Positions 17,430 to 25,021 of a stretch of 36,490 nucleotides of DNA are shown here, in pieces; the stretch's first letter is position 1, and every line of letters starts with the position of its first letter. The notes beneath the pieces were generated by a model. It saw only the letters and a list, made by a program, of their open reading frames with translations. It did no database searches and had not been told where the DNA came from. The position numbers and the translations under genes are program-made. The stretch is from Gemmatimonadota bacterium (GTDB taxonomy: Bacteria; Gemmatimonadota; Gemmatimonadetes; Longimicrobiales; Gaopeijiaceae). The stretch covers positions 1 through 36,490 of the forward strand of contig JAOTVL010000021.1 in NCBI GenBank assembly GCA_029863525.1. The letters run 5' to 3'.

Positions 17430-18710
17430 TTAGCGCGCCAGCCCCTTCACGCCCCCGAGATCCTCGCCTTCCGTGCGCGCGATGAATGCCGCGCATGTCA
17501 GGTCGCCGGTCACGTTCACCGAGGTCCGGATCATGTCGAGGATCCGATCGACACCCAGGATCAGGGCGATCCCTGCCTGGACGTGCTGGCCCATGCCGAC
17601 GGAGTTGAGGACGATGATCAGCGTGATGATGCCCGCGGACGGCACCCCCGCCGCGCCCACCGAAGCGAGCGTCGCCGTCAGGACGATGACGAGCTGGTCG
17701 GCCAACGCCAGATCGACGCCGTAGATCTGCGCGATGAACATGACCGCGACCGCTTGATACAGGGCCGTCCCGTCCATGTTGATCGTAGCGCCGAGCGGGA
17801 GCACGAAGCTCGCCACCTCGTTTGAGATGCCGACTTTTTCCTCGGCGGTCTCGATCGTGAGGGGGAGCGTGGCATTCGACGATGAGGTCGAGAACGCGAG
17901 CAGTGGAGCCGCCGCGACGGTCGGGTAGAACTTCGCCGGGTTCAGGCGCGCGAAGAATCGAAGGATGATCGCGTACGTACCGAACGCGTGGATCATGAGC
18001 CCCGCGACCACGACCAGCGTGTAAACGAGCAGACTCTGGAGCAGGTCGAAGCCGAAGTTGGCCACGACGGACCCGATGAGCACGAACACGGCGTAGGGGG
18101 CGAGCTCCATGATCCAGTTGATCAAGGTCATGGAGGCTTCGTTGATGCCGTGAAAGAACTCGAGGACCGCGTCTCGGCGCTTCGGTGCGATGACGGTCAG
18201 CGCCGCCCCGAAGCAGATGGTGAAGAAGATCAAGGGGAGCAGGTCCATGTCGGCGGCGGCGCGAACGGGATTTCGCGGGATGACACGCAGCAGCGTCTCC
18301 TGCCAACTCGGCGCCTGCTCCGCGATGTTCACGCGACTCGCCGCGTCGCCTCCGTATCGCTCCGTCAGCTCGGCGGTGGTTTCCGGTGCGACACCCGAGC
18401 CGGGCTCGATGACGTTGGCGAGTGTGAGCCCGATCGTGACCGCGATCGCGGTCGTGATCATGTAATACGCGAGCGTCTTGCCGCCGATTCTGCCGAGCTT
18501 GCTGAGATCACCCAGCGACGCCGTGCCCACGAGAAGACTCGCTACGACGAGCGGGATCACGATCATCGTGATCAGGTTGATGAATGCAGTCCCGAGGATC
18601 TCGACACCACCGAGCAGATTCTGGAGCCAAACCAAGCCGCCGAGGTTGGCGACCGCTCCCACGACCGCGCCGGCGATGAGGCCGATGAGAATCTTCGTAT
18701 AGAGCTGCAT
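17430..18710 (-). CDS. Dicarboxylate/amino acid:cation symporter (DAACS, GltP/DctA type)
   Basis: A 426-aa inner-membrane transporter that takes up glutamate, aspartate or C4-dicarboxylates with Na+ or H+. The family signature in hairpin 1 appears as STSSSNATLP (274-283; usually SSSSATLP), and NMDGTAL at 311-317 forms part of the substrate and cation site. GVPSAGIITLIIVLNSVGM marks hairpin 2. Membrane helices fill the chain except for a soluble insertion at about residues 105-145. The ATG at 18710 has AAGGA upstream. It is followed by the Tat-exported aminotransferase, which suggests that it imports the product or substrate of that enzyme. Exact substrate cannot be read from the sequence. Confidence 0.9.
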   Translation of the reverse strand: MQLYTKILIGLIAGAVVGAVANLGGLVWLQNLLGGVEILGTAFINLITMIVIPLVVASLLVGTASLGDLSKLGRIGGKTLAYYMITTAIAVTIGLTLANVIEPGSGVAPETTAELTERYGGDAASRVNIAEQAPSWQETLLRVIPRNPVRAAADMDLLPLIFFTICFGAALTVIAPKRRDAVLEFFHGINEASMTLINWIMELAPYAVFVLIGSVVANFGFDLLQSLLVYTLVVVAGLMIHAFGTYAIILRFFARLNPAKFYPTVAAAPLLAFSTSSSNATLPLTIETAEEKVGISNEVASFVLPLGATINMDGTALYQAVAVMFIAQIYGVDLALADQLVIVLTATLASVGAAGVPSAGIITLIIVLNSVGMGQHVQAGIALILGVDRILDMIRTSVNVTGDLTCAAFIARTEGEDLGGVKGLAR

Positions 18711-18760
18711 GCCGTTCCTTAGGTTCGTTTCCGGAAGTTCCGCGGGGTGACCGACGCGCC

Positions 18761-18790
18761 AGAATAGACCCCGCCGTTACATCCCTGCAA
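18761..18790 (-). promoter_or_regulatory. Putative internal promoter for symporter-aminotransferase
   Basis: On the minus strand, TTGCAG (18790-18785), an 18-base spacer and TATTCT (18766-18761) lie about 50 bases before the symporter start and overlap the end of the upstream gene. It would let the two genes be expressed apart from the rest of the run. Confidence 0.4.
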
Positions 18791-20897
18791 CCGACGTGTC
18801 CGACACGAGCTCCGCCCGTTCGATGACCGCTCCTTCGAGCAGGGTGTCCACCACGTCCATTCCGTCCACCACGCGACCGATGACGGTATAGGTGTGATCC
18901 AGGCGGACGTTGTGCAGTAGGTTCACGAAGATTTGTCCGTCTCCCGTATCGTGGCCGCGTGTCGAGATTCCGACGGTACCACGCCAGTGGGGCTGCAGCC
19001 CCACTTCGTCACGAGTGTACGCCGCGTCTCCTTGGTACTCGTTTGCGCCCGGGCTTCCGCCCTGGATGACGAAGTTCGGCGACCAGCGGTGGAACGTGAG
19101 CCCGTCGAAGTACCCGTCGGCGACCAGCCGATAGAAGCGATAGGCGTTGGTCGTCGCCTCGTACGGTTCGAGCTCGATATCGATCGTGCCGGCATCGGCC
19201 ATGTGCAGCCGGACGACCGCGGCGGCCATTGCGCGCAGCTCCTCGACCGAGGGCAGATCGGCCCTGGGGAGGGGACGCGGCACCGCTCTCGGGCTCCGGA
19301 CACCCCACATCGACAGGATCTCCGCGGCCCGCTGGGCGACGACGGCGTCGTAGTCTCCGAGATACGGGACGAGCCGGGGGGCGAGTTCGGGGGCCCCCTC
19401 CGCCGCGATCAACTCGAGCAAGGCCATGCGCGGATCCCGCCACGTTTCGCGCTCCGCCGCGGAGATGCGCTCGAACGCGTCGAGCGCCACGGAGGAGGCC
19501 CGATCCGGCCGCGGCGTGCCCCGCAGCACGCCCGCCGCAGTCATGAGGAGCTGTGGGTCGTCCAGGGACTCGAGTTGCGTGAGCGCCAGATCGTCGACTT
19601 CGTGGCCGACGAGCTCCGCCAGCCCACGGATCGCGGCGGTCCGGACGTTGGGTTCCGGGTCACCCGCCAGCGACTCGAGCACGGCCCGATCACCCACCAG
19701 CGTTGCGGCCCGCGCGGCGTACGCGCGCGCGAACGGGTTGGCGATCTGCGCGAAACTCGGCACGAGGGGGGCGGCGTCGGCGGGGAAGAGCATGGCCAAC
19801 GACACGAGCGCATGAGCGGCCACCTGCCATGGCTCGTCCGCCGCCGACCGCGATGCGCCGGACAGGAGCAGGTCGCGCTGCTGTGCGAGGTCGGGGCACG
19901 GGCGGGACAGGGCATCGAAGGCCGGAACGGCGACCCCGGGCATGACGCGGGGTCCGTTGGGGACCGGCTCCATCGCCCCGGCGAAGAGGTAGCGGCAATG
20001 CTCCTCCGTGCGTGGCGATCGCTGCAGCGTGAGGAACCCCTCGATCACGGTGAGCAGCCGCCGGTTCCCGATGACCCTACGCAGGATCTCGGGCCTCTGG
20101 AGTTGCGGCGCCTGATCGAGATGGCGCGCGGCGACCACTCCGCTCCCGGGAGCCTCGTCCGCGAGCGCCACCAGGAAGAGCGGGCCATCGAGGCGTCGTA
20201 CGGTCCCGAGCGCGTTCAGGGCGAGTCCGCGGATGAGCGCCGGCAGGGGGTCGTCGACAAAGACCGTGGGGTGCGTGGCCAACTCCCGCAATCGACGAAC
20301 GACGGGCTCGGGGATGTCCTCGTCGGGCTGCCGCCGGACCATCGCCTCGAGTCCGAGTGCAACGCCGATGAGCGTTTCGTCGGGCGCCGCGACGACTCCG
20401 TCTCGACTCATGTCGACGAGCACGTTCATGACGTCGCCGCGTCTGTCGGGGCTGAGCTCGAGTCGGCCCAGCGAGCGGGCGAGGGTCCCGCGTACGATGC
20501 CGTCGGCCTCCACAGCGGTGCGTGACAGGAGCAGGTCGGCCGCCCGCCCGTCCCTGTGTGAAGAGGAATGGACCGCCTGCGCGACCGCGTGTGCCGCCGA
20601 GCGTCGGACCAGGGGAGCGGGGTCGTCGAGCGCCGGCGCAATGTCGTCGAGAAGCGCGGGATTCTCCAGGCGCCCCAAAGCGCGAACGGCCGCGTGCCGG
20701 ACAAAGGCGAGGTGATGGTCCGTGTTCGCCACGAGGAAGTCCAAATCGGCTCCCTCCGAGGGGCGAGCGTCTTCCGCGACGACGATCCTCAGGAAGTCGA
20801 CGTCGGCGCGCTCTCGGCGACTCGCGTCCGGGACGCACGAAGCGGCCAGAACGGCAACGAGCAGCGCGAACGCCGCGTGCTTGTGGGTTCGATGCAT
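18777..20897 (-). CDS. HEAT-repeat lipoprotein with C-terminal cyclophilin domain
   Basis: A 706-aa exported protein joining two modules. After a lipoprotein-type signal (LAASC, Cys21), residues of about 40-540 are alpha-helical HEAT-like repeats (for example FVRHAAVRALGRLENPALL, LVRRSAAHAVAQAV, NVRTAAIRGLAELVG). The last 150 residues are a cyclophilin-type peptidyl-prolyl isomerase: IDIELEPYEATTNAYRFYRLVADGYFDGLTFHR, then NFVIQGG with the catalytic Arg, Phe and Gln near 600-610, followed by GTVGISTRG, QIFVNL and YTVIGRVVDGMDVV. It is likely a periplasmic folding factor with a protein-binding scaffold. No ribosome site is seen; a TAATCT box ends six bases before the ATG, so a leaderless message is possible. 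Confidence 0.85.
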   Translation of the reverse strand: MHRTHKHAAFALLVAVLAASCVPDASRRERADVDFLRIVVAEDARPSEGADLDFLVANTDHHLAFVRHAAVRALGRLENPALLDDIAPALDDPAPLVRRSAAHAVAQAVHSSSHRDGRAADLLLSRTAVEADGIVRGTLARSLGRLELSPDRRGDVMNVLVDMSRDGVVAAPDETLIGVALGLEAMVRRQPDEDIPEPVVRRLRELATHPTVFVDDPLPALIRGLALNALGTVRRLDGPLFLVALADEAPGSGVVAARHLDQAPQLQRPEILRRVIGNRRLLTVIEGFLTLQRSPRTEEHCRYLFAGAMEPVPNGPRVMPGVAVPAFDALSRPCPDLAQQRDLLLSGASRSAADEPWQVAAHALVSLAMLFPADAAPLVPSFAQIANPFARAYAARAATLVGDRAVLESLAGDPEPNVRTAAIRGLAELVGHEVDDLALTQLESLDDPQLLMTAAGVLRGTPRPDRASSVALDAFERISAAERETWRDPRMALLELIAAEGAPELAPRLVPYLGDYDAVVAQRAAEILSMWGVRSPRAVPRPLPRADLPSVEELRAMAAAVVRLHMADAGTIDIELEPYEATTNAYRFYRLVADGYFDGLTFHRWSPNFVIQGGSPGANEYQGDAAYTRDEVGLQPHWRGTVGISTRGHDTGDGQIFVNLLHNVRLDHTYTVIGRVVDGMDVVDTLLEGAVIERAELVSDTSVAGM

Positions 20898-20958
20898 GGC
20901 GAAGATTAGAAAGGGGTCGCGCCACGAGGAAGATGCGGCGTGAGCTACGGGGTTCTCG

Positions 20959-21858
20959 TCATGGTGCGGCGTCGAGGACCGACTCCACGTGCGCGTCCGC
21001 CGGACCGACCAGCGCGTCGTGGAGCTCCAAAAAGAGCGAAGACGCCGCGTCGCCTGGCCACGGAGTCGGCAACAACGTCCTGGGCAGGAATGGGTCCTCG
21101 AGCCTGAATCGACGGAACTCGTGAATCAGCGCGAATCGGTCGACGAACGCGCGCTCGGAGGCCGAGGCGGGATCGCGCGGATCGAGGCGCGCCCGATCCC
21201 GGACGGCTGCCCACCGTGCGACGAACGCGGTGTACGAGGCACCGAGTGCCGCGAGGTTCCAGCATCTTGCCACCAGGTCTCCGGTCGTCTCGCCACCCGC
21301 GCGCGTCGCGCGGAACCAGACGAGGCGATCGCCCAGATCCATGTGCTCCGCGAGGGCTCCCACTTCGTCGCCCACATCGTGCGGGCTGATCCAGAGACCG
21401 TTGCCGATGGAGCCGAACCCGAGCCAGGCGAGACGGTCCCTCAGGCGGTCACGCAGGCTTCGCGCCCCCTGAGGGATGGAATACGCGAGGAGCACCCACT
21501 GCCCGTCCCAGTCGTGGTCCCACGTGGGGTGGAAAATCTTCGCCTGACCCTCTTCGAGCAGGCGGCGGCCCTTGGAAGTCAGCGAATAATAGGCATGCCT
21601 CCCCATTCGTTCGCCCCTCAGCCACCCGCGCTTGCTCATGCGCGACAGCGTGGTGCGCACCCGTCCGCCGCTCAGGCCGAACGGCTCCAATAGGGCGATG
21701 AGGCTCCCGACCCAGACGGGTCGGTCCGTGGCGAGCAAGTACTCGCCGAAGAGCGTGAAGACGAGATCCTTCGGCCTGGTCGTCTCCTCCAGGGAGGCGT
21801 GCGGAAGCCTCAGATCGTCTCCAGCTGATGGAAGACTTCGGTCCCGTTCTTGAACCAA
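20959..21858 (-). CDS. PaaX-family transcriptional regulator
   Basis: A regulator of about 299 aa from a TTG at 21858. A winged helix at about residues 30-95 (LVFTLFGEYLLATDRPVWVGSLIALLEPFGLSGGRVRTTLSRMSKRGWL) is the PaaX N-terminal domain; the central DWDGQWVLLAYSIPQGARSLRDRLRDRLAWLGFGSIGNGLWISP and the C-terminal PaaX domain follow. Classical PaaX represses phenylacetate catabolism and is released by phenylacetyl-CoA; no paa genes are seen here. The TTG start would overlap the preceding gene by 49 bases, so a start further in, near residue 16-23, cannot be excluded. It is the third gene of an overlapping cluster and may sense an acyl-CoA linked to that pathway. Confidence 0.88.
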   Translation of the reverse strand: MVQERDRSLPSAGDDLRLPHASLEETTRPKDLVFTLFGEYLLATDRPVWVGSLIALLEPFGLSGGRVRTTLSRMSKRGWLRGERMGRHAYYSLTSKGRRLLEEGQAKIFHPTWDHDWDGQWVLLAYSIPQGARSLRDRLRDRLAWLGFGSIGNGLWISPHDVGDEVGALAEHMDLGDRLVWFRATRAGGETTGDLVARCWNLAALGASYTAFVARWAAVRDRARLDPRDPASASERAFVDRFALIHEFRRFRLEDPFLPRTLLPTPWPGDAASSLFLELHDALVGPADAHVESVLDAAP

Positions 21859-22475
21859 TGCTCCCGAAACGGCTGCGGAGAGACCTCTTGAGAGAGAAGC
21901 TCTGAGGTGATCGGGTGCGGGAATAGCTTCATCGCACCCCCTTCCTCCTCGTGAACCGAATAGTCGCCGCTGATCTGCAGCGTCGTCCGGAGCCGCTGCT
22001 CACCGTTCATCATGAAGCCCTGGAGCAGATGCGTCGTCGTCTCCCACGCGCCGAGCGTGACGCTGAGGTCGAGAATCGGGTCCCCGGCGCCGAAGACGCG
22101 AACCCGGAGGCGATCGGAGGTCTCGATGAACTGCGCGTCGATCGACTGCTCGTGGTAGGGAAAGTGGAACCGCTCGGCCTTGATGCGGCGTGCTACGGCC
22201 GAGCTCGTTGCCGCGAGAAACGGATAGAAGCCCGCCTTCGCGTGCTTGCCCCACTGGGCGACCGTCGGCGGGACGATGACGGAGAACATGAGCTCCGTGT
22301 ACGGCCCGACCACGCTGTCGTCGAACAGAAACGCGGTGACGGAGAGCACGCTGCGTTGATGCGTGACTTCGATCGGTTCGAGATGCTCGGGCAGCAGGGC
22401 GCGGGCATCGGACGTCGCCATCTCGAAGAAGGCGCTGGCGCCCGTGTGGAACCGATGGCTGCTGACTACTGGCAT
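21810..22475 (-). CDS. Acetoacetate-decarboxylase-like protein
   Basis: A 221-aa protein without signal peptide. The pattern ARALLPEHLEPIEVTHQRSVLSVTAFLFDDSVVGPYTELMFSVIV recalls the N-terminal half of the acetoacetate decarboxylase fold, in which small-molecule carboxylates bind in a beta-barrel. I cannot place the Schiff-base lysine of true decarboxylases with certainty (a Lys in RRIKAERF is one candidate). It may be a related binding or lyase protein. Its ATG overlaps the end of the oxoamine synthase gene by 10 bases, which argues for tight co-expression and perhaps action on its beta-keto product. The assignment is tentative. Confidence 0.5.
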   Translation of the reverse strand: MPVVSSHRFHTGASAFFEMATSDARALLPEHLEPIEVTHQRSVLSVTAFLFDDSVVGPYTELMFSVIVPPTVAQWGKHAKAGFYPFLAATSSAVARRIKAERFHFPYHEQSIDAQFIETSDRLRVRVFGAGDPILDLSVTLGAWETTTHLLQGFMMNGEQRLRTTLQISGDYSVHEEEGGAMKLFPHPITSELLSQEVSPQPFREHWFKNGTEVFHQLETI

Positions 22476-23815
22476 ATCCCGTACCGTCGCAGGACCGTGA
22501 TGATTTTGTCGGCTCCTTCCTCGAGCTCTTCGTTCGAGTGTGCCGCCGAAATCGACATCCGGAAGCGCGACTTGTGCTTCCCGACCGCAGGGTACTTCAC
22601 CGGGTTGATGAAGACTCCTTCTCTGAAGATCTCCTCACCCATGGAAAAGATCCGGGCGTCGTCGCGAACCATGATCGGAATCACCTGCGACGTCGAATCG
22701 CCCATCGGGACCCCAGCGTCGCCGAGCAGCTTCTGCATGTAGGCGACGTTGTCCCACAGCTTCTTGCGGAGCTCGGGTTCGTCGGTGGCGATCTCGAGCG
22801 CCTTACGGAGTCCCGCGACGACGACCGGGGAGAGAGCGCACGAGAAGAAACGGGAGCGGGAGAAGCCGCGCAGATAGTTGATCAGCTGCTCGGAGCCCGC
22901 GATGTAACCACCCTGACCACCGAGGCTTTTGGAAAACGTGCCGAGATGGATGTCGATCTCGTCGTCCAGCCCCTGATGCTCGGCTACGCCCTTGCCGGTC
23001 TCACCGAAGACGAACGCGGAATGGGCCTCGTCGATCATGAGCCGGGCACCGTGCTTGCGGCAGACCGCCACGATCTCGGCCAGAGGCGGCGTATCGCCGT
23101 CCATCGAGTACACGCCCTCCACGATCACGAGCTTCTTACCGTCGAAGCCCGCCAATTTGCGGTCGAGATCATCGGGTCGATTGTGCCGGAAGAATCTCGA
23201 CTTCGCCTTCGACAGAATCATGCCGTCCACGATGCTCGCGTGCGCGTACTGATCGGCGACGATCAAGTCTCCTGAGCGCATCAGCCCAGCGATCGTGCCC
23301 ACGTTGGCGCTATAGCCGGTGGGAAAGACCATCGCCGCCTCTTGACCCTTGAAGTCGGCGACCTCCTGGGCGAACTGCATGTGCAACGCGGTCGTCCCGC
23401 TGAGGATCGGCGAGCCCGATGAGCCACCTCCATAGACGTCGGCGGCCTCTTTGATCGCTTCTTTCACCTCGGGCCGGTACGACAGGCCGAGGTAGTTGTA
23501 CGAGGCGAAGTTGACGAGTCCCCGACGGATCTCGCCGGTCTTGGTGTCTTCCACGTCGACGCGCGTGCCCGGTGCCGAGTGCAGCGGAAGCTCGTAGAGG
23601 TAGTATCCCGCCGGCTTGACCTGACGCCACCAGTCGTCGAACGGCTCGAGGAGGGCGAAGGCGTCTTCGCCCGCACCGAAGTAGAAGTTCGTATAGTCGT
23701 ATTCGAGCGCTCCGGGCTGAGTCTGGGCGACCTCGTCGATATCGACCCGAGGTGCCGTCGTGCGTGCCTCGGTGTCGATCGACGCGGTGGAGGTTTCGCT
23801 CTTGGGCTCGGACAT
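22466..23815 (-). CDS. Alpha-oxoamine synthase, serine palmitoyltransferase-like
   Basis: A 449-aa PLP enzyme that condenses an amino acid with an acyl thioester while losing CO2. Fold-type I signatures: FASYNYLGLSYRPEVKEAI, GSSGSPILSGTTALH, DQYAHASIVDG (His192), EGVYSMDGD, DEAHSAFVFG with Asp262 and His265, and Lys296 in GTFSKSLGGQGG. The C-terminal IPIMVRDDARIF...EGVFINPVKYPAV and RMSISAAHS look like bacterial serine palmitoyltransferases more than BioF or KBL. An N-terminal extension of about 80 residues precedes the core. If it is SPT, it starts sphingolipid synthesis; 2-amino-3-ketobutyrate ligase or another oxoamine synthase remains possible. It is the first gene of an overlapping trio and divergent from the hydroxyproline dehydratase gene, with 73 bases between them. 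Confidence 0.8.
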   Translation of the reverse strand: MSEPKSETSTASIDTEARTTAPRVDIDEVAQTQPGALEYDYTNFYFGAGEDAFALLEPFDDWWRQVKPAGYYLYELPLHSAPGTRVDVEDTKTGEIRRGLVNFASYNYLGLSYRPEVKEAIKEAADVYGGGSSGSPILSGTTALHMQFAQEVADFKGQEAAMVFPTGYSANVGTIAGLMRSGDLIVADQYAHASIVDGMILSKAKSRFFRHNRPDDLDRKLAGFDGKKLVIVEGVYSMDGDTPPLAEIVAVCRKHGARLMIDEAHSAFVFGETGKGVAEHQGLDDEIDIHLGTFSKSLGGQGGYIAGSEQLINYLRGFSRSRFFSCALSPVVVAGLRKALEIATDEPELRKKLWDNVAYMQKLLGDAGVPMGDSTSQVIPIMVRDDARIFSMGEEIFREGVFINPVKYPAVGKHKSRFRMSISAAHSNEELEEGADKIITVLRRYGICQ

Positions 23816-23888
23816 GGCTGTTTCCGGTGATTGCGGAGTGGCTCACGCGAAACCCTAAAGATCCCCTAATGGAGTTGGTAATTCAAGG

Positions 23889-24950
23889 ATGAATCCTCGT
23901 CGGAGCAACGAGTGGGCTGAGGCGGTGCGCGCGTGGACTCCGCCGGGGACCTGGACCCGCCTCCTGACGATCGACGCGCACACCGAGGGTGAGCCGCTCA
24001 GGGTGGTGCTGGCGGGCTTTCCCGACCTCGACGGTACGACCGTGCTCGAGCGCCGGCGCGAGGCCAGAAACGACCACGATCTCCTGAGACGGGCCCTCAT
24101 GTGGGAGCCGAGAGGGCACGCCGACATGTACGGCTGCATCGTGGGGCCACCACTGACGCCCGAGGCGGACGTTTCCGTGCTCTTCACGCACAACGAGGGC
24201 TTCAGCACGATGTGCGGGCACGGGATCATCGGCGTCGTGAAAGTGCTTCTCGATGTCGGGCTCATCCGCCCCACCGAGCCGGAGACGAGCGTCGGGATCG
24301 ATACCCCGGCGGGCTTCGTCCGAGCGACCGCCTCGGTGCGCGAGGGCCACGTCGAACGGACGTCCTTCATCAACGTGCCGTCGTTCGCCTCCCGGTTGGA
24401 CGCGGAGGCCGACGTGCCCGAGGTCGGCACGACTCGCTACGACCTCGCGTACGGAGGTGCCTTCTATGCGTACGTGGCGGCGGAGGACTTCGGGCTCAGC
24501 CTTTCCCCGCACGAGTACGGGCGCCTGATCGACCTCGGGCGGGCGATCAAGAACGCGGTGCAGAATTCGGATCCGCCCAATCACCCGGACGACGAAGATC
24601 TGGGGTTCGTGTACGGGACGATCTTCGTCGGCCCGGCGCACGATCCGGCGCACCACAGTCGCAACGTGTGCGTGTTCGCCGACGGCGAGGTGGACCGATC
24701 ACCCACCGGCACCGGCGTCAGCGGCCGACTCGCGATTCACCACGCGCGCGGCGAGATCGGAACGGGCGAGTCGATCGTAGTGGAGAGCATCCTCGGGACG
24801 CACTTTTCCGGAGTCGTGTCCCACGTCACCTCGGTCGGGGGCCACGCCGCGGTGGTACCGGAGGTCTCGGGTCGCGCGTGGATCACCGGTCGAAACGAGA
24901 TCCTGATCGATCCCTCCGACCCCGTCGCCCACGGGTTTCTCATTCGGTAG
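23889..24950 (+). CDS. Proline-racemase-family enzyme, probable trans-3-hydroxy-L-proline dehydratase
   Basis: A 353-aa cytoplasmic enzyme. The first catalytic site is intact (TMCGHGIIG with Cys109). At the second site, where racemases and epimerases have Cys in DRSPCGTG, this protein has Thr273 (DRSPTGTGVSG). The Cys/Thr pair is the known mark of trans-3-hydroxy-L-proline dehydratase (EC 4.2.1.77), which turns the substrate into a pyrroline carboxylate. The N-terminus TWTRLLTIDAHTEGEPLRVV and the NSDPPNHPDDEDLGFVYG segment fit the family. The start ATG at 23889 has AAGG directly before it, too close for a normal ribosome site. It shares a 73-base divergent control region with the oxoamine synthase gene. 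Confidence 0.88.
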   Translation: MNPRRSNEWAEAVRAWTPPGTWTRLLTIDAHTEGEPLRVVLAGFPDLDGTTVLERRREARNDHDLLRRALMWEPRGHADMYGCIVGPPLTPEADVSVLFTHNEGFSTMCGHGIIGVVKVLLDVGLIRPTEPETSVGIDTPAGFVRATASVREGHVERTSFINVPSFASRLDAEADVPEVGTTRYDLAYGGAFYAYVAAEDFGLSLSPHEYGRLIDLGRAIKNAVQNSDPPNHPDDEDLGFVYGTIFVGPAHDPAHHSRNVCVFADGEVDRSPTGTGVSGRLAIHHARGEIGTGESIVVESILGTHFSGVVSHVTSVGGHAAVVPEVSGRAWITGRNEILIDPSDPVAHGFLIR

Positions 24951-25021
24951 GGCTGGCGGGAACTGGACGCGGACCTTTCGGCTTACGTTGTGGGATCCCC
25001 TCCCTCCAATTCAGGAGCAAG

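Noticed and set aside
24101-24980. Upstream extension of the ArsM frame to 24101
   Set aside because: The first 307 residues are an Arg-rich shadow of the dehydratase gene. The ATG at 25022 has a ribosome site and matches the family's N-terminus.
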